A DNA stretch of 64,000 nucleotides, from positions 3,968,001-4,032,000 of the forward strand of contig NZ_FPJG01000006.1 of the NCBI RefSeq assembly GCF_900119165.1, written 5' to 3'. This DNA is from Amycolatopsis australiensis. Its GTDB lineage: Bacteria; Actinomycetota; Actinomycetes; Mycobacteriales; Pseudonocardiaceae. Of the stretch, positions 32,701 through 40,071 are shown piece after piece. Made by a program: the position numbers and the translations under genes. Numbering within the stretch: the first letter of the stretch is position 1; each line of letters begins with the position of its first letter. The notes beneath the pieces were generated by a model. The model had not been told where the DNA came from. It ran no database searches and worked only from the letters and a program-made list of their open reading frames with translations.

Positions 32701-32826
32701 GCGCTTGCCCGGCTGGGTCAGCAGGGCGGCCAGGACGTTGCGCTCGCGGCGATGAGACCATTTCACGGTCATATTCCCGTGCATGCGCACCGTTGTTTGC
32801 CCGAGAATTCCGAACGTGATGTCCAT
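29794..32826 (-). CDS. AfsR/SARP-type regulator with NB-ARC and TPR domains
   Basis: 1010 residues in the AfsR layout. An OmpR-type winged helix (residues 1-100; WSHRRERNVLAALLTQPGKRMSIDSLV) is followed by a bacterial transcriptional activation domain (100-250), an NTPase with P-loop G315PPGVGKT and Walker B VVLDNA near 395, a winged-helix region, and TPR repeats over the last 350 residues. Such proteins activate secondary-metabolite genes in response to nucleotide state. ATG 32826 has GAGAGGGGAAG upstream. An earlier extension of the frame is a shadow over the divergent gene. No biosynthetic genes adjoin it here. Confidence 0.9.
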   Translation of the reverse strand: MDITFGILGQTTVRMHGNMTVKWSHRRERNVLAALLTQPGKRMSIDSLVAWAWNPDEERPQAPKGALYKCAARIRHALETAGAPAEMIASNGGYRLEVAPDVIDYQVFRRTMHDAHTLSDAGDHQGACEAAHASLALWREEPLAGITSPPAETWRSSVMDNDWMPANTFLLAELLAVGKPAEALRQLDELGNDYSAELWFAKLRLQALTGLGRYRTRDEYFLEMYRKFRQDHDGEAADDLRALNEHLRAPERLVPDRSDDLETALARQHDAPTPLRELPRDVGHFTGRTEVLAELDAAISPSPTSFVPALVTLTGPPGVGKTSTAVRWAHRTVDRFPGGVALIDLHGVGPAPRVEPAQVVDTLLAALGYPVDRIVGTAVRATRLRGLLREHPMLVVLDNAHDTAHIEPLLRVLVDCAVIVTSRQRLTQLARRHHCPVITLAPLSPDASVELLSQRLGTRLDREPSALRNLAGLCGGIPLALTIVAERAATRAGSRLRTLVDQLRDPALLLSIGDDGDGEASNLLSAFSWSYHGLDPSVQETFRLFGLHPGVEVGAEVLAAAAGVDVAAGRRALDVLVAAHLVQQPNDGDRYRIHDLFHHFARTLVTSGLQADRARLRMASYYLHTAHNANRVVYPHRLMPPMPPVEPGCTPTRFTDPIGAIRWCLRERANLNAMCSYAADHGLHSYAWRLPHVTGGILNRFGFYDDIMAGLSLAARSAAALGDHTAEAATLNDLGYVSLLAGHDAAGEAYLAQALDLVTAHDNPVGRLTVRLNMARCSRHAGRLAEAAQLYERCLEEARATGNAERQATASHELGKTLVELGRGRHALHHFHRALHLRTLIGDDAGQLATHTELTDLHRQLGEFAAAHTQCGHALRLSTFVRDLVATMKLYSVRAHLASDEGCHDEALTFARDAVDLASRAHTATAEARALTSLGHVLSGCGEIREARVTWQRAADLYRDRRRKAKAERIERLLDEAPSVPEIPEARISDEDTESLPAPLPTARRNHRNG

Positions 32827-33045
32827 CCCGCTTCCCCTCTCCGCAGAAGCGTTCACCCCCGCTTCGTCGCGATTGATTTTCGCACTCATCTCGTCATAAG
32901 GCCAGGTCGGAACGGCTGGACAGAATTGCCGGAACGGTGGTGATCCATTGTCAGTGTTTTGTCCAGGACGCGGAAGTGGCTTGTCCGGAGCGCATTGCAC
33001 GCTGGCTTCCGTCAATGCATGACGAATACGGGAGGGTGCGTGGAG

Positions 33046-34260
33046 ATGGACCGATGGATTCGTGGGCCGATCGGCGCGGGCGCTGACTTGCGGGTCACTC
33101 GGCCTGCCTGCCGGACGGCGTTGGTGGTGGTGCCGACGGTGACCGCGGGGACGCGGTTGCTCGACGTGGTGCCGCTCCTGGAGACCGATCACCGGGTGCA
33201 GACGGTGTTCACCGTGCCGCAGACCCACGACAGCTGGCATGGTGTCGAGGAGTTCGTCCGCGCCCAGCACGGCCTGGTGCTGCCCTGGCACCAGGTTCTG
33301 CAGCATCGCTTCGATCTCGTCTTGGCCGCCAGCCATCGCCACCTCGAAGAGCTGCGTGGGCGGATCCTGCTGATCGGTCACGGGGCGGGCACCGCCAAGT
33401 CGCACCGCTACAGCAGGAAGGCAGGCGCGGCGACCATCCCGGCGACCGGCCTCGATCGCGAGCTGCTCGTCTATCGCGGCCGCATCCTGCCTTCGGTCCT
33501 CGCGCTCAACACCGACGCCGAACTGGAGAACGTGCGCAGCCTGTGCCCCGAGGTCGTTCCCTTCGCGGTGGTCACCGGAGACATCTGCCTCGACCGGATG
33601 CGGGCCAGTGCGTTCCTTCGCGAGCGATACCGCGACCGTCTGGGCGTCGCACCGGGACGGCGACTGGTCACCCTCAGCTCGACGTGGTCCACCGATTCGT
33701 CGTTCGGGCAACTGCCGAAGCTCGCTCGTGCGGTCCTCGACGCCCTGCCGCCGACTCGCTACGCCGTCGCCGCGGTGCTGCACCCCAACGTCTGGGCGGT
33801 GCACGGCCGGCGTCAGGTGACAGCCTGGCTGTCCGACTGCGTGCGCGACGGGCTGCTGCTGATTCCACCGGAGTCCGGCTGGCAGGCCACGATGATCGCC
33901 TCGGACTGGGTGATCGGTGACCACGGGTCGACCACCGCGTACGCGGCTGCCATCGGCTGCCCGATCACCCTCGCCGCGCACCCCGGGCCCGGCCTGCGGG
34001 AAGGTAGCCTCGCGGACCTCGTCCGCCGGCACGCTCCCGCACTCAGAAACGACCGCCCGCTGGCCGAGCAGGAAAACCTGGCGCTCGACGCGCGAGATCG
34101 GCTCACGCCGGTGGTTTCCGCCGCGGTTTCCTCCCGGCCGGGAGGAGCGGCCGCCGCGCTGCGGAGAGCGATGTACCGGCTGATGGAACTCGGTGAACCG
34201 CGGGGGAGGGCGGAGCCCGCCGTTCTGCCCGCGCCCGTGCCCTGCGGAGTGTGGCCATGA
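33046..34260 (+). CDS. unknown GT-B-like protein of a SARP-associated family
   Basis: 404 residues. It reads as two Rossmann-like halves: ALVVVPTVTAGTRLLDVVPLLETDHRVQTVF at the start, and LVTLSSTWSTDSSFGQLPKLARAVLDALP, AAVLHPNVWAVHG, SDWVIGDHGSTTAYAAAIGCPI in the second half. The GDHGS...AAAIGCP stretch is placed like the donor-binding motif of CDP-glycerol/GT-B transferases. I recall similar proteins of unknown function in streptomycetes; no activity can be claimed. ATG 33046 has GGGAGG ten bases upstream; GTG 33040 is possible. Divergent from the SARP gene across about 220 bases. Confidence 0.7.
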   Translation: MDRWIRGPIGAGADLRVTRPACRTALVVVPTVTAGTRLLDVVPLLETDHRVQTVFTVPQTHDSWHGVEEFVRAQHGLVLPWHQVLQHRFDLVLAASHRHLEELRGRILLIGHGAGTAKSHRYSRKAGAATIPATGLDRELLVYRGRILPSVLALNTDAELENVRSLCPEVVPFAVVTGDICLDRMRASAFLRERYRDRLGVAPGRRLVTLSSTWSTDSSFGQLPKLARAVLDALPPTRYAVAAVLHPNVWAVHGRRQVTAWLSDCVRDGLLLIPPESGWQATMIASDWVIGDHGSTTAYAAAIGCPITLAAHPGPGLREGSLADLVRRHAPALRNDRPLAEQENLALDARDRLTPVVSAAVSSRPGGAAAALRRAMYRLMELGEPRGRAEPAVLPAPVPCGVWP

Positions 34261-34763
34261 CGACTCGCGGAACGGTACCTGGGGACGTCCTGACCCTCAC
34301 CGTGCGCGCCCAGCCGGATGTACATGGTGTCGTCTGGGTCCGGCTCCAACAGCGCAACCGGACAACGGCCGATCTCCTGGTCGTCGCGGTTGGCCAGGCC
34401 CCTCGGGAGTGGGAGTGCTGCGGTGACGTCCTGTGCTGCCTGGACGCCGTGTCGCCGATCCACGCGGACGAGCTGATCGGCAAGGCGTTGGAGGAATACC
34501 CGGGAGCCGAGGCTGCGATATGCGCCTTTCCGGCCGGTTGCGCCGCCGGAATGTGCGGCACGGAGGTCCGGCGCTGGTGGCGGCAACCGTCGGCACCAGC
34601 GCCCTGGCACCGGTGGTTGCGGTCACTCTCCGGTGGCCGTGGGGAGTTCGGCAGCGCGCGGATCCCCGATGGCGGCATAGAGCTCGCGAGCTTCGGCGAA
34701 ATGGTGGCGTGCTTCCTTGTCATGGCCACGGTCCAGCTCGAGGCGCCCGAGCGCGGCCAATAG
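34257..34763 (+). CDS. small cysteine-containing hypothetical protein
   Basis: Up to 168 residues; ATGA overlap with the GT-B-like gene makes it a coupled partner. The first 115 residues look protein-like, with cysteine-rich segments (ECCGDVLCCLDAV, AICAFPAGCAAGMCG). The last 47 residues run antisense over the end of the convergent NB-ARC gene, and codon quality drops there. Seven clustered cysteines hint at metal binding or disulfides. No family recognised. Confidence 0.55.
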   Translation: MTTRGTVPGDVLTLTVRAQPDVHGVVWVRLQQRNRTTADLLVVAVGQAPREWECCGDVLCCLDAVSPIHADELIGKALEEYPGAEAAICAFPAGCAAGMCGTEVRRWWRQPSAPAPWHRWLRSLSGGRGEFGSARIPDGGIELASFGEMVACFLVMATVQLEAPERGQ

Positions 34764-36656
34764 TTCCGCAGTGTAGTACGGCGAGCCCAAGCGGCGGACT
34801 GCTTCGAGACCAGCAGACAGCATCCGGCGCGCGACGGCGTAGTCGCCGTCGCGCACCCGGATCGAAGCGAGCGTCATGAGGGCGCGGGCGTGCTGGTTGG
34901 CGTCGCCGAGTTCGGCCATCGAATTCGCGGCGGCTTCGAGTTCGACGATCGCCTCGGCGGTCCTGCCCTGCTTGGCCATGACCTCGCCGCAGCGACGCCG
35001 GCCAAGGGCGACCCCGCGGTCGTTGCCGAGCTGGGCCTGCAGCGCGACAGCCTGCCGGTAGAAGCCGAGCGCGCCGTTGAGGTCGCCGCGGCCTCGTGCG
35101 GCGCGCCCCAGCTGCGACAGGGCGGTCGCGCGCGTCTGTTCGTCTCCCACTTGTTCGCCGAGGCGCAGGGCAGCGAGGTTCTGCGTGACGGCTTCTTCGT
35201 ACCTGTGGAGCTTGGCGTAGGCGAATCCCAGCTGAGCTCGCAGCCGGGCTTCGACCAGCGGGTGCCCGCACCGCCGTGCCGCTGCCACTCCCGCCACGCT
35301 CATCGGCAACCAGGCGTCGTAGTCGCGGTGGTGCAGGAAGTAACCCCAGGCAGCTTCGCAGAACTGCCAGACCTCTTCGTCCCACCCGTTCCGGGTTGCC
35401 TCGGTGAAGGTGGCGCGGAGCGTCGGAAGCTCCCTCCGCCACCACGCGACCGCTGCGGCCCGGTCGCGGAACGACGGGCTCGCCGCGGGAGACCGCGCGA
35501 ACCGTGGCCGGTGCGGGTGGATCAGGTCGTCCGCGAGCTGGGCCCGGGCCAGGTACCAGCGCGCGAACCCGCGGGCGATCGTCTGCCGGTCGGCGGAAGT
35601 GTCTTCCCGCTCGGCGCGGATGCGGGCGTCCCGCCGGAGCACCTCGTGTTGTTTCACTCTGTCGTGGTCGGCGTCGGCCAGGAGATTAGCGTCGACCAGG
35701 GTCTCGACCTCGTCTTCGATCCGCTCGGCCGGGGCATCCAGTACGGCGATCAGTGTCTCGAGCCCGACCTCCGGGCCCGGATGCAAACCACAGACCCGGT
35801 ACAGCCGGGCAGCGCCGCTGGGCAATTCGGCGTAGGCAGCGTCGAAAACCGCTTGGACGTCTTGTACGTCTTCCGGGAGCGGGCCCGCTTCTCGCAGGTA
35901 CCGGTCGTAGGTCCGGGCTTCGCGTTCGAGCCGCCTGAGCGGCCGGGCCCGGAGCCGGGCGGCCACCACGCCGAGGGCCAGCGGCAGCCCGCCGCACGTG
36001 CTGACGATGCTCCGGACCGCTGCGGGTTCGGCGGCCAGGCGTTCAAGCCCGACCACCGAGCCGAGGAGCTGGCTGGACCGGGCCTCGTCGAGAGGGGCTA
36101 CGTCGACGAGCGTCGCGTCGTCGATGCCGAGCCCGGCGAGCCGTCGCCGGCTGGTCACGACGACCAGCACGGACGACGTCGCGGGCAGCAGGGTCCGGAC
36201 CTGGGCGGCGGACACCGCGTCGTCCAGCAGGACTGCCAGTGTGCGCCCGGCGGTAACCGTGCGGAAGACCCCAGAGCGGCCGAGAGGACCGGATGGGATG
36301 TCCCCGGCGGCCACACCCAGCGCGGTCAGGAATCCGTGCAGCACGTCCTCCGGTCGCGCCGGGCTACTGTCGGCGTCGGTCAGCGGGGCGTAGAGGAGGC
36401 CGCCGGGAAACTCCGCGCGTCGCCGGCTCAGCCAGTGCACTGCGACCGCGGTCTTGCCGACTCCGCCGATGCCGTTCAAGACGACGAGCGGGCGCCGGGC
36501 GTCCCGGCGGGCCCACACGTCGTCGAGCTGCGCGAAAACGTCGTCACGGCCGACGAGGTCCCCGGTCGCGGCGGGGAGCTGGACGGGGCCGGGAATGCGG
36601 TTATGCCCGCCCGGCCCGCCTGTCGCCGTGGTCGGCTGGTTCGCCGGCTCGTCCAT
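34623..36656 (-). CDS. NB-ARC/TPR STAND protein without DNA-binding domain
   Basis: 677 residues. Residues 30-330 are an NB-ARC module (LVGRDDVFAQLDDVWARR, P-loop G62IGGVGKT, LAVLLDDAV, TSRRRLAGLG, CGGLPLALGVVAARL). Residues 330-430 hold a winged-helix linker and residues 430-670 hold TPRs (LRAQLGFAYAKLHRYEEAVTQNLAALRLGEQ, ATALSQLGRAARGRGDLNGALGFYRQAV). It matches the C-terminal two thirds of the nearby SARP, but the N-terminal winged helix and activation domain are absent. GGGGGAGAT stands before ATG 36656. It may be a signalling partner or decoy of the SARP, or a separate STAND sensor. Confidence 0.87.
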   Translation of the reverse strand: MDEPANQPTTATGGPGGHNRIPGPVQLPAATGDLVGRDDVFAQLDDVWARRDARRPLVVLNGIGGVGKTAVAVHWLSRRRAEFPGGLLYAPLTDADSSPARPEDVLHGFLTALGVAAGDIPSGPLGRSGVFRTVTAGRTLAVLLDDAVSAAQVRTLLPATSSVLVVVTSRRRLAGLGIDDATLVDVAPLDEARSSQLLGSVVGLERLAAEPAAVRSIVSTCGGLPLALGVVAARLRARPLRRLEREARTYDRYLREAGPLPEDVQDVQAVFDAAYAELPSGAARLYRVCGLHPGPEVGLETLIAVLDAPAERIEDEVETLVDANLLADADHDRVKQHEVLRRDARIRAEREDTSADRQTIARGFARWYLARAQLADDLIHPHRPRFARSPAASPSFRDRAAAVAWWRRELPTLRATFTEATRNGWDEEVWQFCEAAWGYFLHHRDYDAWLPMSVAGVAAARRCGHPLVEARLRAQLGFAYAKLHRYEEAVTQNLAALRLGEQVGDEQTRATALSQLGRAARGRGDLNGALGFYRQAVALQAQLGNDRGVALGRRRCGEVMAKQGRTAEAIVELEAAANSMAELGDANQHARALMTLASIRVRDGDYAVARRMLSAGLEAVRRLGSPYYTAELLAALGRLELDRGHDKEARHHFAEARELYAAIGDPRAAELPTATGE

Positions 36657-36809
36657 CCGAGATCTCCCCCGCAAGTCCCGAACTTCTTTGTCTACAGGCC
36701 GGCCGGCCGGTTTCGTCGCTGGATGGTGGAAGGACCACTCGAAAGCACGAGCTGCTCCCGTGCAGATGCACGCGAGGAAATCGAAATGGGTGACGACGGA
36801 CACGATGCG

Positions 36810-37163
36810 TCAGCTGTCGGGTGTGCCGCGCGTCGACGGGCGCAACTGCACTCCGTGACCGAGCAGCAGCTCGCGTACTCGTTTGTAGTAGAGGCCGTAT
36901 TTCTTGGCGAGTTGCAAAATGCTGGCGCCTTGGCGGTACTCCTCGGCCAGCTGGTCCACTGGCACCGGGCTTGTCTTCGGGGACGGGCGGCGCCGAAGAT
37001 CGGCACCTGCCTTGAGAAGCTTTCTCCGCATCCACGTGTAACTCAGTCCCGCCTTCTCGGCGAGTTCGTGGATGGAAGCACCCTGTTCGTAGGCTTGGAC
37101 CAGCCGCCTGCTCCGTTCAGCGGGATCGCCGTCGTCGCCGTCGTGTTTTCCTTGATCCTCCAT
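36810..37163 (-). CDS. tandem helix-turn-helix protein
   Basis: 117 residues made of two similar units: VQAYEQGASIHELAEKAGLSYTWMRRKLLKAGADL and AEEYRQGASILQLAKKYGLYYKRVRELLLGHGVQL. Each has a helix-turn-helix like small resolvase or transposase HTHs, and there is no other domain. Two HTHs in one short chain could read a direct repeat as a monomer. ATG 37163 with GGGAG upstream; a longer frame to 37256 is less likely. Probably a regulator within the SARP/STAND island. Confidence 0.75.
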   Translation of the reverse strand: MEDQGKHDGDDGDPAERSRRLVQAYEQGASIHELAEKAGLSYTWMRRKLLKAGADLRRRPSPKTSPVPVDQLAEEYRQGASILQLAKKYGLYYKRVRELLLGHGVQLRPSTRGTPDS

Positions 37164-37304
37164 CGGTTCCGCACTCCCGTCACACCGTCGGTGCCTGGAA
37201 TTCGGTGGGTCCGATGTTGCCGAACCGGACACCATTGTGAAGGTGAGACGCACCACTCCAGCGTTTCTGTCGTGGATTCCTGATGCCGAGTTACGAACGG
37301 GTGA

Positions 37305-38669
37305 TCAGGGCGCCGAGACGTCGGCGAGCGGGAAAGTCATCGTGAACGCCGCCCCGCCTTCCGGGGCCGGGCCCGCGGTCAGTGTTGCGCCCATGCGGGT
37401 CACCAGGCCGTGGACCAGCGCCAGCCCGATCCCGGACCCCACCGGCCGCCGGTCGCGGTAACGCGCGTTCAGCACGCCGCGCTCGAACGCCACCGGGTAG
37501 TCCTCCGGGGCCAGGCCCGGGCCGCCGTCGCGGACCGACAGCTCCGCCGACGTCCCCGACACCGTGAGCGAGAACACCATCGGCGCGCCCGCCGGGGTCA
37601 CGCGCAGGGCGTTCTCCGCCAGCCCGTCGACCACCTGACGCAGGCGGCGGGCGTCCGCCGGCACTCGCACCGGGGACGACGGCGCCGTGACCGACAGCCG
37701 CACCTGCTCCCGCGCGCACCGCAGCTGCCAGACCTCCGCGCAGTCGCGGACCAGCGCGCCCAGGTCCACCGATGCGACGTCCAGCCGGAACTCGTCCGCG
37801 CCCAGCCGGGCCAGCTCCAGCAGGTCCGTGACCAGCCGCTCGAGCCGCTGCGCCTCCCGCTGGATCGTCTGCCCGGCCCGGCGCGCCTCCGGCCCCGCCG
37901 CGACGCCGTCCGCGATCGCCTCCGCGAACCCCGTCACGGCGGTCAGCGGCGTCCGCAGCTCGTGCGACACCGACAACAGGAACTCGCGCTGCCGCGCCTC
38001 GCTGACCGCCAGCGCGTCGGCCAGCGAATTCAGCGACCCGGCGACCTCCGCCACCTCTCGCGGCCCCTCCACCGGCACCCGCACGTCTCGCCGTCCCGCC
38101 CGCAGCGATCCCGCGGCCGCCGCGGCCCGGCGCAGGGGTCGGCCCAGCAGGCGCCCCGAGACGAACCCGGCCGCCGCCGCCACCAGCAGCCCGATGCCCA
38201 GCGCCAGCAGGATGTTGCGCACCAGTGCCCGTTGCGTCGTTTCGGCGTTGCGGGCCGGCAGCACCAGCGCGAACGCCGCGCCGCGCGTGCCGACCACCCG
38301 CGTCTCGACCAGGTACTGCGCGCCGCCGACCGTGACGCGGCCGGAGCGGTTCGCGCCGAGCCCGAGCTTCGTCGCGGCCTGCACCGCGACCGCGTCCCCG
38401 AGCGCCTGGCCGCCCGCGCGCCGGACGACCACGGAGATGCCCTGCCCGCGCACGACGTCGGCGACCTTCCCGACGCCCAGCCGGTTCCCGATGCCGGTTT
38501 CGTCCAGTTGCGACGCGACGACGTCGGCCTGCGCGGCCAGCGACGACTGCAGCGCGTTGTCGGCCGTCGTGCGCACGAGCCGGGCCGCGACGAGCCCGGC
38601 CACGATCACCGCCACCCCGGCGACCGCGAGGCAGACCAGGGTGATCCGCCCGGCGAGCGTGCCCCTCAC
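37305..38669 (-). CDS. two-component sensor histidine kinase
   Basis: 454 residues: membrane helix 1 (ITLVCLAVAGVAVIVAGLVAA), an extracytoplasmic sensor of about 110 residues, helix 2 (LLALGIGLLVAAAAGF), HAMP, the H-box SVSHELRTPLTAVTGFAEAI, and an HATPase with N and G boxes (LAENALRVTPAG, DGGPGLAPEDY, GSGIGLALVHGL). The GTG start overlaps the response regulator stop (GTGA). The upstream exported proteins may be part of its signal. Confidence 0.92.
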   Translation of the reverse strand: MRGTLAGRITLVCLAVAGVAVIVAGLVAARLVRTTADNALQSSLAAQADVVASQLDETGIGNRLGVGKVADVVRGQGISVVVRRAGGQALGDAVAVQAATKLGLGANRSGRVTVGGAQYLVETRVVGTRGAAFALVLPARNAETTQRALVRNILLALGIGLLVAAAAGFVSGRLLGRPLRRAAAAAGSLRAGRRDVRVPVEGPREVAEVAGSLNSLADALAVSEARQREFLLSVSHELRTPLTAVTGFAEAIADGVAAGPEARRAGQTIQREAQRLERLVTDLLELARLGADEFRLDVASVDLGALVRDCAEVWQLRCAREQVRLSVTAPSSPVRVPADARRLRQVVDGLAENALRVTPAGAPMVFSLTVSGTSAELSVRDGGPGLAPEDYPVAFERGVLNARYRDRRPVGSGIGLALVHGLVTRMGATLTAGPAPEGGAAFTMTFPLADVSAP

Positions 38670-39352
38670 GCCGGGTCCGCCGCGTACCCGATGCCGCGCA
38701 CCGTCCGGATCGGACTGGCGGCACCGAGTTTCGCCCGCAGCTGCGCCACGTGGACGTCCACCGTCCGCGTGCCCGCCGCCGCCGCGTAACCCCAGACCGC
38801 GCTGAGCAGCTGCTCGCGCGAAAGCACCTGCCCCGGGTGCCGGAGCAGGTGCGTCAGCAGGTCGAACTCGGTCGAGGTCAGGGAGATCTCGGTGTCGCCG
38901 GCCCACGCACGGCGGCTGGTCACGTCGACCCGCGCGCCGCCGACGGCGAACGTCTCGGCCGCCGGTGACGCGCCTGCCGCGCGCCGCAGCACCGTCCGGA
39001 CCCGCGCGGCCAGCTCGCGCGGGCTGAACGGCTTGGTCAGGTAGTCGTCCGCCCCGATCTCCAGACCCAGCAAGCGGTCCAGCTCGTCGTCGCGGGCGGT
39101 GACGAACAGCACCGGGGTCCAGTCCCCGGCCGCGCGCAGCGCCTTGCAGATCTCGATCCCGTCCATTCCGGACAGTCCGATGTCGAGCACGATCGCCACC
39201 GGCTTCAGGCGCCGGACCGCTTCGAGGGCGCGCCCGCCGTCGGCCTCGACGTGCACGCCGAAGCCGTCGCGCTTGAGGTAGAGCGCCGCCAGCTCGGCGA
39301 TCGCGGCCTCGTCCTCGACCACGAGGACGAGGCCGCGTCCCGGTGACCCCAT
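38666..39352 (-). CDS. OmpR-family response regulator
   Basis: 228 residues. Receiver domain with acidic pocket VVEDEAA, phospho-accepting Asp in VAIVLDIGLSG, and Lys in LTKPFSP; a winged-helix effector (LTSTEFDLLTHLLRHPGQVLSREQLLSAVWGY) follows. ATG 39352 has GGGAG upstream and is preferred over an in-frame GTG at 39379. Coupled to the kinase by a four-base overlap. Confidence 0.93.
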   Translation of the reverse strand: MGSPGRGLVLVVEDEAAIAELAALYLKRDGFGVHVEADGGRALEAVRRLKPVAIVLDIGLSGMDGIEICKALRAAGDWTPVLFVTARDDELDRLLGLEIGADDYLTKPFSPRELAARVRTVLRRAAGASPAAETFAVGGARVDVTSRRAWAGDTEISLTSTEFDLLTHLLRHPGQVLSREQLLSAVWGYAAAAGTRTVDVHVAQLRAKLGAASPIRTVRGIGYAADPA

Positions 39353-39397
39353 GCCTGCTCCCGTCTCCGCCGCCGTCACCGGGGAAACGCTAGCCGC

Positions 39398-39580
39398 TCA
39401 GGGCGTGCCATCGCTGTTCATGTCGGACTCGATGCCGTTGAGTGTCGACTCGATCCCGCTCAGCTCCGAAGTCGGCGGCGTGTTGTCCGGCGACCCCACC
39501 AGGTCGTCGCGGCAGGCCGAGCAGCTCAGCGCGATGAGCGCGACGGCCCCGGCCGCGGCCGCGATCCGCGCGCTCCTCAC
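39398..39580 (-). CDS. small lipoprotein
   Basis: 60 residues. A hydrophobic leader (ARIAAAAGAVALIALSC) ends at a lipobox-like ALSC, and a second Cys follows closely. The mature part is short and acidic/threonine-rich (NTPPTSELSGIESTLNGIESDMNSDG), probably surface-exposed. The GTG start overlaps the stop of the secreted coiled-coil gene, and the response regulator starts 45 bases after its stop. Confidence 0.6.
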   Translation of the reverse strand: MRSARIAAAAGAVALIALSCSACRDDLVGSPDNTPPTSELSGIESTLNGIESDMNSDGTP

Positions 39581-40002
39581 TTGCTCGGCGCCGTCGACGG
39601 GGCGGCCGGCTTGCAGTGCGCGGCGGCGAAGGCGTCGAGCTTCTGCTTCGCCGCGTCCAGCTCGCCGATGCGGCCCTGCCGCTTGGTGGCGCGCTGGTCG
39701 AGCTGGTCGGCGCGGTCGTTGTGCCCCTTCGCGCGCTGGTCGGCGGCCCGGGCCTTCAAGTTGGCGACCGAGCCCTTCACCTCGGGACCGCCGTTGATCC
39801 GCTTCTCCAGGTTTTCGGCCCGCTTCTGCAGCTTCGGCACCCAGTCGCCGCAGACCTGCGCCGACTCGCCGGGGCTGAGCGTGATCGGCGCGACCGGCGC
39901 CGGCGACGTGGTCTCGGCCGAGGCCAGCGGCGCCGCGGCCAGCAGGCAGGCCGCGCTCGCGCCGCCCGCCAGTGCCAGCCGCGTCCAGGTCGTTCCTCGC
40001 AT
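39577..40002 (-). CDS. secreted coiled-coil protein
   Basis: 141 residues with a signal peptide (residues 1-29, ending PLASA), then a Cys (VCGDW), a highly charged helical stretch (WVPKLQKRAENLEKRINGG, ARAADQRAKGHNDRADQLDQRATKRQGRIGELDAAKQKLDAFAAAHC) and a second Cys that may pair with the first. It heads a leftward four-gene unit with a lipoprotein, response regulator and histidine kinase, so it may be an exported accessory sensor. ATG start. Confidence 0.75.
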   Translation of the reverse strand: MRGTTWTRLALAGGASAACLLAAAPLASAETTSPAPVAPITLSPGESAQVCGDWVPKLQKRAENLEKRINGGPEVKGSVANLKARAADQRAKGHNDRADQLDQRATKRQGRIGELDAAKQKLDAFAAAHCKPAAPSTAPSK

Positions 40003-40071
40003 CGTGTCTCCTCGTGTCCGTCCGGGGGTACGAGGACCACTTTCGCCGGACGGTGTTCGAGGGACGTGCGC

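Noticed and set aside
29794..37163. Calling the island a secondary-metabolite gene cluster because of the SARP
   Set aside because: No synthase, tailoring or resistance genes lie within it; the SARP target may be elsewhere.
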